Source: an uncultured Eubacteriales bacterium
GTDB lineage: Bacteria > Bacillota > Clostridia > Oscillospirales > Oscillospiraceae
Reading direction: 5' to 3'
Assembly: GCA_900554705.1 (NCBI GenBank)
Contig: USIH01000112.1
Coordinates: 1 to 7,154 of the forward strand
DNA length: 7,154 bases
In this document: positions 1 through 5,265 of the stretch, in pieces
Layout of the letters: each line of letters begins with the position of its first letter
Position numbering within the stretch: position 1 is the stretch's first letter
Made by a program: the position numbers and the translations under genes
Notes under the pieces: model-generated
What the model was told of the DNA's origin: nothing
Seen by the model: only the letters and a program-made list of their open reading frames with translations
Databases searched by the model: none

Positions 1-21
1 CCCGCAAGGGGTACGCCGCAT
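1..21 (-). CDS. Possible start of a leftward gene (first 7 codons only)
   Basis: On the minus strand an ATG begins at 21 and reads seven codons (M-R-R-T-P-C-G) before the window ends. An AAGGAG ribosome binding site lies at 30-35, eight bases upstream, and a promoter-like pair lies further upstream at 108-136. That order (promoter, leader, ribosome site, start) is why it is listed. Seven codons cannot identify a product. The same bases also sit in an open rightward frame (3-188) and in hairpin-rich DNA that could be an intergenic repeat, so the call may be wrong. Confidence 0.3.
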
Positions 22-107
22 CCGTAACGCTCCTTCGTCGCGAACGGCTGCGCAGGGGCGTGAGTTGCGAAGTAAGTCAAAATTCTTGCAAAGCAAGCAA
101 TGATCAC

Positions 108-136
108 TCTATAAAAATTGAAAAAATCACGTTCAA
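108..136 (-). promoter_or_regulatory. Candidate leftward sigma-A-type promoter
   Basis: Read on the minus strand, TTGAAC (131-136) is followed after exactly 17 bases by TATAGA (108-113). Each hexamer matches the TTGACA/TATAAT consensus at four of six positions, in AT-rich DNA. Transcription would start near 100-101 and leave a leader of about 80 bases before the possible ATG at 21. The -35 element is one arm of the inverted repeat at 131-147, so a bound regulator could block it. The region is AT-rich enough for chance matches. Confidence 0.4.
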
Positions 137-147
137 TCGTTTTGAAC
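131..147. repeat. Operator-like inverted repeat GTTCAA-N5-TTGAAC
   Basis: A perfect six-base inverted repeat (131-136 and 142-147) is separated by TCGTT. It overlaps the candidate -35 element of the leftward promoter, the usual place for a repressor operator. No regulator gene in the window points to it, and a six-base repeat in AT-rich DNA can arise by chance. Confidence 0.3.
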
Positions 148-213
148 TTCAACAGTCAGATTTTTACGAAATTGTGAAACTATTTTGACGGTTACGGACT
201 TTTTTGACAGTCT

Positions 214-241
214 GAAGGGCGCGGAGAGATCCGCGCCCTTC
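214..241 (-). terminator. Strong 12-bp hairpin after the zinc-ribbon gene, probable terminator
   Basis: Bases 214-225 (GAAGGGCGCGGA) pair perfectly with 230-241 around a four-base loop, GAGA on the plus strand. An outer TTGACA/TGTCAA pair (204-209 and 244-249) can extend the stem across a small internal loop. The outer arm overlaps the stop codon (246-248) of the leftward gene, so its position fits a terminator for that gene. Neither strand carries a canonical U-tract directly after the stem: the minus strand continues AGACTGTCAAAAAAG, and the plus strand has only a pyrimidine-rich stretch several bases later. It may act as an mRNA 3'-end stabiliser instead. Confidence 0.55.
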
Positions 242-245
242 GGTG

Positions 246-1442
246 TCAATTCTTCTCTTTTACGCGCACGATGCAGGTGTAATCCACGCCCTCGTAGGTC
301 ACGATCACATTGGTCGTTCCCTTGCCCGTGCCGGTGACGATGCCCTTGTCGCTCACGGTGCAGACCGAGGCGTTGGAGGTCGTATAGGTCGCTCCCTCGA
401 TGCGCTTCTGCTCCGCGTCCATCAGCGACAGGCGGAACTCCTCGCCCACCTTGATCGTCACGTCCGTCCGATTCAGCGCATAGCCGTTTTCCAGACTTCC
501 GGCAAAATCGCAGCGGACGATCATGCTTCCGGTCTTGCCGTCGACCTCGACGCTGATCTTCGTCGTGCCGCCGCTGACCGCCGTCACCTTGCCGTCGGTA
601 TCGACCTTGGCAACGGTGGGATCCTCGCTCGACCAGACCGGCGTCTTCCCGCTCGGCAGGTTCAGCACCTTGAGCGGCAGCGTCTCGCCCGGGTTTTTGA
701 GCGTCACGTCCTCATAGTTCAGCTCCGGAGTAAAGACGGTAGACGGCGGCGTGGTCGGCTCACTCGACGGCTCCGTCGGTTCGCTCGGTTCGCTCGGGTC
801 GGTCGAAGGATCGGTGGGCTGCGTTGACGCGTCGTCCAGCTCGCAGACGACCGCGCAGCTTTCCGCTCTGCCGCCGCAGGTGACGCGCAGTTCCTCGCTG
901 CCGCTCTTGAGCGCGGTAATAATAAAGGTGTAGGTCTTCACGGTGTCGGCAGTGGTCTCCTTCCCCGCGCGCGATACGGCGTAAAGCTCGGAGGAGGCAA
1001 GCGTCGGGACGGTAGTGCAGTCGGCGTTGACCGTGACGCGCAGCTCGACGGACTCGCCCTGCTTCGTGAAGTGCAGACGCGACGGCTCGACCGTCAGGCT
1101 CGTGCAGTCGCTCTGCTCGACCGGCGCGTCGGCATGGCGGCGCTTGACCAGATCTTCAAAGCCCGGCCACCAGCCGATCATGTCTCCGATGAAGTAGAAA
1201 ATGATCAAAACGGCAAGCGCCAGAAGGATCACGGCAGCGACCAAGAAATTGCGCGGCACGGTCGCGGTCTTACCCTTCTTGCGGCGTGCACCGGAGCGGT
1301 AGGCGGGGCGCCGGGTCGGCTGCGGCTCCGGCTTTGCCTGCGGCTCCTCCGGCTTCTCGGTGGGACTGCCGCAGAGCGGGCACTGATCCAGATGGGCGTC
1401 GTAGACCGTTCCGCAGTAATTGCATACGTTCTTTTCTTCCAT
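246..1442 (-). CDS. Membrane-anchored zinc-ribbon protein with bacterial Ig-like (Big_2-type) ectodomains
   Basis: This 398-residue protein has a clear domain order. A zinc ribbon with C7-x2-C10 and C21-x2-C24 comes first, then a Pro/Glu and basic linker (R44-K58), then one membrane helix at about 66-86. The basic residues before the helix predict the N-terminus inside and the rest outside. An Ig-like region covers about 115-203, and a Thr/Ser/Pro/Glu-rich stalk about 203-237. Two Big_2-like modules follow, about 238-313 and 322-398, each with the family's late V-x-G-x-G-T-T-x-I/V signature. Big_2 domains occur in surface and adhesion proteins; the ribbon suggests a cytosolic protein-binding end. 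No enzyme motif is visible. It is divergently transcribed from the kinase-like gene, which shares its layout. ATG 1442 is the first ATG in frame, but its ribosome site is 30 bases away, so the start may be unusual. The precise role is unknown. Confidence 0.85.
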   Translation of the reverse strand: MEEKNVCNYCGTVYDAHLDQCPLCGSPTEKPEEPQAKPEPQPTRRPAYRSGARRKKGKTATVPRNFLVAAVILLALAVLIIFYFIGDMIGWWPGFEDLVKRRHADAPVEQSDCTSLTVEPSRLHFTKQGESVELRVTVNADCTTVPTLASSELYAVSRAGKETTADTVKTYTFIITALKSGSEELRVTCGGRAESCAVVCELDDASTQPTDPSTDPSEPSEPTEPSSEPTTPPSTVFTPELNYEDVTLKNPGETLPLKVLNLPSGKTPVWSSEDPTVAKVDTDGKVTAVSGGTTKISVEVDGKTGSMIVRCDFAGSLENGYALNRTDVTIKVGEEFRLSLMDAEQKRIEGATYTTSNASVCTVSDKGIVTGTGKGTTNVIVTYEGVDYTCIVRVKEKN

Positions 1443-1451
1443 TTGCGTTTC

Positions 1452-1468
1452 GCATACGCTTGGTATGC
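1452..1468 (-). promoter_or_regulatory. Hairpin between the ribosome binding site and start of the zinc-ribbon gene
   Basis: On the minus strand, AAAGGAG (1473-1479) is the only good ribosome binding site near this gene, yet it lies 30 bases before the ATG at 1442. Between them is a six-base stem GCATAC (1468-1463) and GTATGC (1457-1452) around CAAGC. Folding it leaves four bases before the stem and nine after, so the effective spacing falls to about 13. The alternative is a rare in-frame ATA start at 1466, six bases from AAAGGAG, which would add eight residues but would be buried in the same stem. Confidence 0.4.
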
Positions 1469-1504
1469 TGAGCTCCTTTCGTAGTGGATTTCTCTCTTTT
1501 GCAC

Positions 1505-1533
1505 ATCATATCATTTTTGTGCGCGGAAGACAA
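1505..1533 (-). promoter_or_regulatory. Promoter of the zinc-ribbon gene
   Basis: On the minus strand, TTGTCT (1528-1533) is followed after 17 bases by TATGAT (1505-1510). The -10 matches consensus at five of six positions and the -35 at four. Predicted transcription starts near 1498, giving a leader of about 55 bases that contains the AAAGGAG site and the hairpin. Confidence 0.6.
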
Positions 1534-1542
1534 TAATCTGAC

Positions 1543-1574
1543 TTGATTTTTTCCAAAAAATGTCTTAGTATAGA
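1543..1574 (+). promoter_or_regulatory. Candidate promoter of the kinase-like gene
   Basis: TTGATT (1543-1548) is followed after 17 bases by TAGTAT (1566-1571), each four of six to consensus. TATAGA at 1569-1574 is a second possible -10 but at 20-base spacing. The spacer holds a symmetric tract, TTTTTTCCAAAAAA (1547-1560), likely to curve the DNA. The -35 is only nine bases from that of the opposing promoter, so the two genes could be co-regulated. Confidence 0.4.
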
Positions 1575-1616
1575 GTAGCAAGGTTTCGATATTTTCTGTA
1601 CAAGGAGGTGTGAGCG

Positions 1617-4538
1617 TTGTCCGACTTCAAAATGGTTTCCCCTCTGCTGGATCACATGGCGATCGAGGCGGAGGTATCCGGCCACGCCGGCTGCCGCTGC
1701 TATCAGCTTCGCGCCATTTCTGGCGGCGAACGCTATATTCTCAAGGTGCTTTCCGTTCCCGCCTCGGAAAATCAGGTCAGCGCCCTTATTCTTTCCGGCG
1801 CGTATCCGGACGAGGCAGCCGTGCATGAATACTACGGCGGCGTTGCGGAAACGATACGACAGGAGCTAAAAGCGGGGCAAAAACTCTCCGAGACCGGTTC
1901 ATTCGTCGGCGCGAAGGATTTTCAGATCGAGCCGAAGGAATCCGGTGTCGGCTACCACGTCTATATCCTCTATCCGCTGCACGCTCCCCTGAGCGATTAC
2001 ATGGCGGACAATACCCTGACGCATCTGCGCGCCGTCAACTTGGGGCTTGACCTGTGCGATGCGCTGAGTGCCTGCCGCCAAGCGGGCTATATTTTCGAGA
2101 ACGTCAAGCCGGAGAACGTCTTCCTGATGCCCTCGGGGCGCTTTATGCTCGGCGACCTCGGGCTTTGCTCCACGCAGGATCTGGAATACTCCTCCGTGCC
2201 GGAGAGCTATATCGGCGCGTTCTCCGCGCCGGAGCTTTCCGATATTACCGCCTCGCCGAACCTGACGATCGACCTCTATTCGCTCGGCATGGTGCTCTAT
2301 CGGGTCTACAACGGCAATCACGGCCCGTTTGAAGACGAGGCGACCGGCGAGCAGATGGCGGACAAGCTGCGCCTGACCGGCAAGCCGCTGCCCGCGCCCA
2401 TGTTCGCCGACTACGAGCTTTCGGCCATCATCCTCAAGGCCTGCGCGCCCAAGCCCGCCGACCGTTTTCAGACTCCGGAGGAGCTGAAGCAGGCGCTGAC
2501 GCTCTATATGCAGCGCAACGAGGTCTCCGACCAGCCCATCGCGCCGCCCATCGTCACCGACACGCTTCCGATCGTTCCGGACGACGCCGAGGAGACGCTG
2601 GAGGACGAGCCGATCCGCATGACGAAGGCCGAGGCGCTGGACGACGATTTCCGCCGCAGCTTCGCGCCCGACACGTCCGGTGCCGGCTCCGACGCCGTTG
2701 CGGAAGCGCCCGCAGCGCCGCAGGCGGAACAGACGCCGAACGCGCCCTCCGCGCCCCCGCAGAAGGCGCCGGCGGAAGAGAAAGACCCCGACCAGCTCGA
2801 CTTTGACGAATTCCTCGCCTCCGTCGCCGAGGTCGTCGGCAGGGAGACCGCCGAACCGGCGCAGGAGGAAGCACCGGAAGAACCGCAGCCGGAACCGGAG
2901 GAAGCGCCGAACGCCTATGTGGACACCGCGCCGGAGGAAGAAAAGTCGCCGCGCCGCCGTCCGCCGCAGCGCCAGCGCAAGCAGCCCAAGAGCAAGGCCG
3001 CGCGCTTTGTCCCCGTTGCCATCATCGCAGTTTTGATCCTTGCGATCATCGCGGTGAGCTATTTTGTCATCTCTCGTTACTTTGTCGAGGTGGAAAGTCT
3101 GAATGTCCCCGCAGACCGCAAGACGCCGGATTCCTTCACCGTGGAGCTGATCGGCGATGCGCCTGCCAGCAGCTTTATTCTGACCTGTAACGACCATTAC
3201 GGAAACTCCTACCCCGCCTCGTCCGTGGACGGCAACCTCTACACCTTCACCGGTCTGGCGGAAAACATGGAGTACCAGATCAACGTCCGCGCCGCCGCCC
3301 GCCACAAGCTCACCTCCGCGAGCATCACACAGGCGACGGTGAAAACGGCGGAGATCACGCACATCACCGACTTCACCGTCACCGCCGGTCAGACCGACGG
3401 GCAGGCGGACGTGTCCTTCCATCACGAAGGCCCCGCGCCCAAGCAGTGGCTCGTCAGCTACACCAGCTCCGACGGCTCTGTCAGCGGCACGCAGCAGCTG
3501 GACAAGACGGAGGGCACCATCAGCGGTCTTGCGCTCAACAAGACCTACACCTTCCGTCTGGAGGACACCGAAGACGTCTTCTTGGACGGAAATCTGGAAG
3601 ATTCCGCTACGCGCGGCAGCACCGTAGCGGTCGCGGAGATCGTGCCGCGCATCGCGGCGAGCGACCTGAAGATCGCGCGCATCGAGGGCGCGCAGATCCA
3701 ACTGGCGTGGAGCTGCGGCACGAACGTGCCGGAGCAGTGGGAGGTCACCTGCGAGGCGGCCGGTCTGGAGCCGATCCATGAGACGACGAAGACCACCGCG
3801 CTTTCCATGACCCTCCCCGACCTGAACCGCGACTACACCTTCACGGTCTCCGCCAAGGGCATTTTGGAACCCGCAACGCTCACCCTGCCCGCAAGCCCGA
3901 TCGTTGTCACGAGCTTTACCGCGCACGTGGACGAAAACGGCTCGGTCATCGTCAACTGGGCGCTGGAGGACAGCGCGCCCGTGGGCGGCTGGCTCGTCTC
4001 CTACGGCGTTAAGGGCAGCGAGCACGACCCGCGCCTACAGCAGTGCGGCACGAACTCCACGGAGCTGACCGGTCTGATCCCCGCGACGGACTATGTCATC
4101 GAGCTTCTGGCTGCCGACGGTTCCGCCGTCTTCGGCCCGACGCAGGCGGAGGTCCGAACGGCCGACGCGAAGCGCTTCACGGGCTACGGCGTCTCCGGCC
4201 CCTATATCAGCCTCTGGGTGGAGCCGAGCGACGAGAACTGGGACTACCGCGATCTGCGCAACACGACGACTACCTTCAGCGCCGATCAGAGCCTTGCGCT
4301 CTGCGTGGAGGTCAACAGCGTCTATGCCTCGAATGAGGAAGTGGAGCTGCTCTACATCGTCCGCAACAGCGACGGTGTGCCCGTGGAAGAGGCGAGCAAG
4401 ACCATTGCATGGAACAACATCTGGTACAGCCGCCGCCATGCGAGCGTCTTCCCCAACCCGGGCGTTTCCGGCGACTACACGCTGGAGATCTATATCAACG
4501 GTCAGCTTCTGATCGAAAAGGACTTTAAGATCAGCTGA
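1617..4538 (+). CDS. Membrane-spanning Hanks-type kinase-like protein (predicted pseudokinase) with fibronectin-III-like ectodomains
   Basis: The 973-residue protein starts at TTG 1617, eight bases after an excellent GGAGG (1604-1608); no other in-frame start fits. The kinase-like domain spans about 15-295 and keeps several landmarks: ATP-site lysine K43 (Y-I-L-K-V-L), N167 in K-P-E-N, D180 in D-L-G replacing DFG, A-P-E at 204-206, D219 in D-L-Y-S-L-G and R283. The HRD motif reads F160-E161-N162, so the catalytic aspartate is asparagine, and the glycine loop is degenerate. I therefore infer weak or no phosphotransfer. An acidic Pro/Ala/Glu linker (about 300-445), a basic stretch (446-463) and one membrane helix (about 465-487) follow. 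Outside are four FN3-like modules starting near 490, 582, 677 and 763, then a separate C-terminal beta-rich domain (855-973). Active PASTA-type kinases share the topology but carry other ectodomains. The ligand and partners are unknown. Confidence 0.85.
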   Translation: MSDFKMVSPLLDHMAIEAEVSGHAGCRCYQLRAISGGERYILKVLSVPASENQVSALILSGAYPDEAAVHEYYGGVAETIRQELKAGQKLSETGSFVGAKDFQIEPKESGVGYHVYILYPLHAPLSDYMADNTLTHLRAVNLGLDLCDALSACRQAGYIFENVKPENVFLMPSGRFMLGDLGLCSTQDLEYSSVPESYIGAFSAPELSDITASPNLTIDLYSLGMVLYRVYNGNHGPFEDEATGEQMADKLRLTGKPLPAPMFADYELSAIILKACAPKPADRFQTPEELKQALTLYMQRNEVSDQPIAPPIVTDTLPIVPDDAEETLEDEPIRMTKAEALDDDFRRSFAPDTSGAGSDAVAEAPAAPQAEQTPNAPSAPPQKAPAEEKDPDQLDFDEFLASVAEVVGRETAEPAQEEAPEEPQPEPEEAPNAYVDTAPEEEKSPRRRPPQRQRKQPKSKAARFVPVAIIAVLILAIIAVSYFVISRYFVEVESLNVPADRKTPDSFTVELIGDAPASSFILTCNDHYGNSYPASSVDGNLYTFTGLAENMEYQINVRAAARHKLTSASITQATVKTAEITHITDFTVTAGQTDGQADVSFHHEGPAPKQWLVSYTSSDGSVSGTQQLDKTEGTISGLALNKTYTFRLEDTEDVFLDGNLEDSATRGSTVAVAEIVPRIAASDLKIARIEGAQIQLAWSCGTNVPEQWEVTCEAAGLEPIHETTKTTALSMTLPDLNRDYTFTVSAKGILEPATLTLPASPIVVTSFTAHVDENGSVIVNWALEDSAPVGGWLVSYGVKGSEHDPRLQQCGTNSTELTGLIPATDYVIELLAADGSAVFGPTQAEVRTADAKRFTGYGVSGPYISLWVEPSDENWDYRDLRNTTTTFSADQSLALCVEVNSVYASNEEVELLYIVRNSDGVPVEEASKTIAWNNIWYSRRHASVFPNPGVSGDYTLEIYINGQLLIEKDFKIS

Positions 4539-4627
4539 CACACAACTTTGTAATCTTTCACGGCACCGACCGTTCGATAGATTAAAACGGGGCACGGGAA
4601 GCCCCCAAAAAATGAAGGAGGAGAAAC
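4539..4627 (+). promoter_or_regulatory. Gap before the decarboxylase operon, with a small hairpin and weak promoter candidate
   Basis: This 89-base gap separates the kinase-like gene from oadG. A five-base stem, GGGGC (4589-4593) and GCCCC (4601-4605), surrounds a seven-base loop but is followed by CAAAAAA, so it is not a plus-strand intrinsic terminator. A possible -10 (TAGATT, in the AT-rich stretch near 4577-4586) has only a poor -35 about 15 bases upstream. Either a weak promoter lies here or the operon partly reads through from the kinase-like gene. The AAGGAGGAG at 4615-4623 is the oadG ribosome binding site. Confidence 0.35.
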
Positions 4628-4888
4628 ATGCAAAACTGGTTTGTCGTCGTCATGGGACTGTGCACCGTTTTTGTCGTCCTCACTCTGATCATCCTGCTCT
4701 GCTACCTGCTTGGTGCAGCGTGCCGCGGCGCGGGAAAGGAAGAGGAGACAAAGGCAGCCCCCGCACCCGTTGAAGAAACGGTCGACCGTGGCGCGCTTGC
4801 CGCAGCCGTCGGCGCCGCCGTTGCTGAGTACAGCGGGACGTCGCCTTCCGCGATCCGCATCGTATCCATGAAAAAATTTGAGAATTGA
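4628..4888 (+). CDS. oadG: Sodium pump decarboxylase gamma subunit (OadG family)
   Basis: This 86-residue protein has the gamma-subunit design. One long N-terminal membrane helix (about residues 4-30) is followed by a charged Lys/Glu segment, an Ala/Pro linker, and a short conserved C-terminal block with A-A-A-V-G-A-A-V-A-E-Y followed by S-P-S-A-I-R-I. In characterised complexes the gamma subunit holds the carboxyltransferase and beta subunits together at the membrane. The family is poorly conserved at sequence level, so the call rests on size, topology, the C-terminal block and the neighbours. It lacks the terminal histidines that bind zinc in Klebsiella OadG. It opens the operon, with a strong AAGGAGGAG, and ends 15 bases before the biotin carrier gene. 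Confidence 0.85.
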   Translation: MQNWFVVVMGLCTVFVVLTLIILLCYLLGAACRGAGKEEETKAAPAPVEETVDRGALAAAVGAAVAEYSGTSPSAIRIVSMKKFEN

Positions 4889-4903
4889 AAGGTGAAAAGA
4901 AGA

Positions 4904-5242
4904 ATGAAAAAGTATCGTGTCAATGTCAATGGTTCGCTCTACGAAGTTGAGATCGAAGAACTCGACGCCTCTGCCGTAAAGGCTCCCGTCGCTGCCGCCG
5001 CTCCCGCTGCCCCCGCCCCCGTCGGCGCAGGCACGCAGGTCAAGGCTCCGATGCCCGGCAACATCCTGAGCGTGAACGTGCAGGCCGGCCAGCCCGTCAA
5101 AAAGGGGCAGGTGCTCGTCATCCTCGAGGCTATGAAGATGGAAAACGAGATCCAGGCGCCCTGTGACGGCAAGATCACCGGCGTGAACGTCCGCAAGGGC
5201 GACAGCGTCGAGACCGCCGCGCTGCTGTGCACCATCGCGTAA
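4904..5242 (+). CDS. Biotin carboxyl carrier protein of the decarboxylase complex
   Basis: This 112-residue carrier shuttles the carboxyl group between the carboxyltransferase and the membrane beta subunit. A short N-terminal beta region ([10 protein letters not shown], then E-V-E-I-E-E) leads to a flexible Ala/Pro linker at about 27-44. The biotinyl/lipoyl domain (about 45-112) has A-P-M-P-G at 48-52 and the biotinylation site E-A-M-K-M-E with Lys78 as the biotin acceptor. ATG 4904 is preferred because relatives begin M-K-K-Y-like and an AAAGGTGA site lies about ten bases upstream. A GTG at 4892 would add M-K-R-R but overlaps that site. In Klebsiella-type enzymes this domain is fused to the alpha subunit; here it is a separate subunit, as in methylmalonyl-CoA and glutaconyl-CoA decarboxylases. 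Confidence 0.93.
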   Translation: MKKYRVNVNGSLYEVEIEELDASAVKAPVAAAAPAAPAPVGAGTQVKAPMPGNILSVNVQAGQPVKKGQVLVILEAMKMENEIQAPCDGKITGVNVRKGDSVETAALLCTIA

Positions 5243-5265
5243 TTTGCCGTATAAGGAGAATTACC

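Larger units (their letters stand above)
1..188 (+). other. Hairpin-rich stretch with an open rightward frame ending at 186-188
   Basis: No gene can be assigned with confidence here. Short hairpins crowd the left part: CCC-GCAA-GGG at 1-10 and CTTGC-AAA-GCAAG at 85-97. A rightward frame is open from base 3 to a TGA at 186-188, about 61 codons without a start inside the window. It could be the tail of a gene entering from the left, but its composition changes from Arg/Gly/Ala-rich to Asn/Ile/Lys/Phe-rich halfway, as expected if GC-rich repeat DNA runs into AT-rich intergenic DNA. I judge an intergenic repeat or leader more likely than a real C-terminus. Confidence 0.3.

Noticed and set aside
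752..835. Repetitive DNA in the zinc-ribbon gene resembling a tandem repeat
   Set aside because: It is simply the codons of the Ser/Pro/Thr/Glu stalk between ectodomains. The repeats are imperfect and in frame, with no sign of a CRISPR array or mobile element.
523..1197. Several short plus-strand frames opposite the zinc-ribbon gene
   Set aside because: They mirror the repetitive Thr/Ser/Pro/Glu stalk and Ig-domain codons of the minus-strand gene and have no ribosome sites or domain features.
1610..1616. GTG at 1610 as the start of a 72-codon frame over the kinase-like gene
   Set aside because: It overlaps the GGAGGTG ribosome site, is out of frame with the kinase domain and ends early. TTG 1617 leads directly into the conserved kinase-like sequence.
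1899..4025. A 708-codon open frame on the minus strand opposite the kinase-like gene
   Set aside because: It is antisense to a well-supported coding sequence and is a by-product of GC-rich third positions. Its translation is Arg/Gly/Asp/Val-rich without domains or membrane segments, and I saw no convincing ribosome site.
4035..4595. A 186-codon minus-strand frame across the 3' end of the kinase-like gene
   Set aside because: It is antisense to a supported gene and has the composition of a shadow frame, with no recognisable domain.
4612..4627. ATG at 4612 opening a frame that overlaps oadG
   Set aside because: It overlaps the oadG ribosome binding site, is out of frame with oadG and gives a Cys/Arg/His-rich product typical of a shadow frame.
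4892..4903. GTG 4892 as the start of the biotin carrier
   Set aside because: The GTG is part of the AAAGGTGA ribosome site for ATG 4904, and it adds only M-K-R-R before the normal family start.
5227..5265. An upstream GTG start extending oadB by 13 residues
   Set aside because: It overlaps the end of the biotin carrier gene and has no ribosome site. ATG 5266 has AAGGAG at ideal spacing and begins a clear signal-like sequence.
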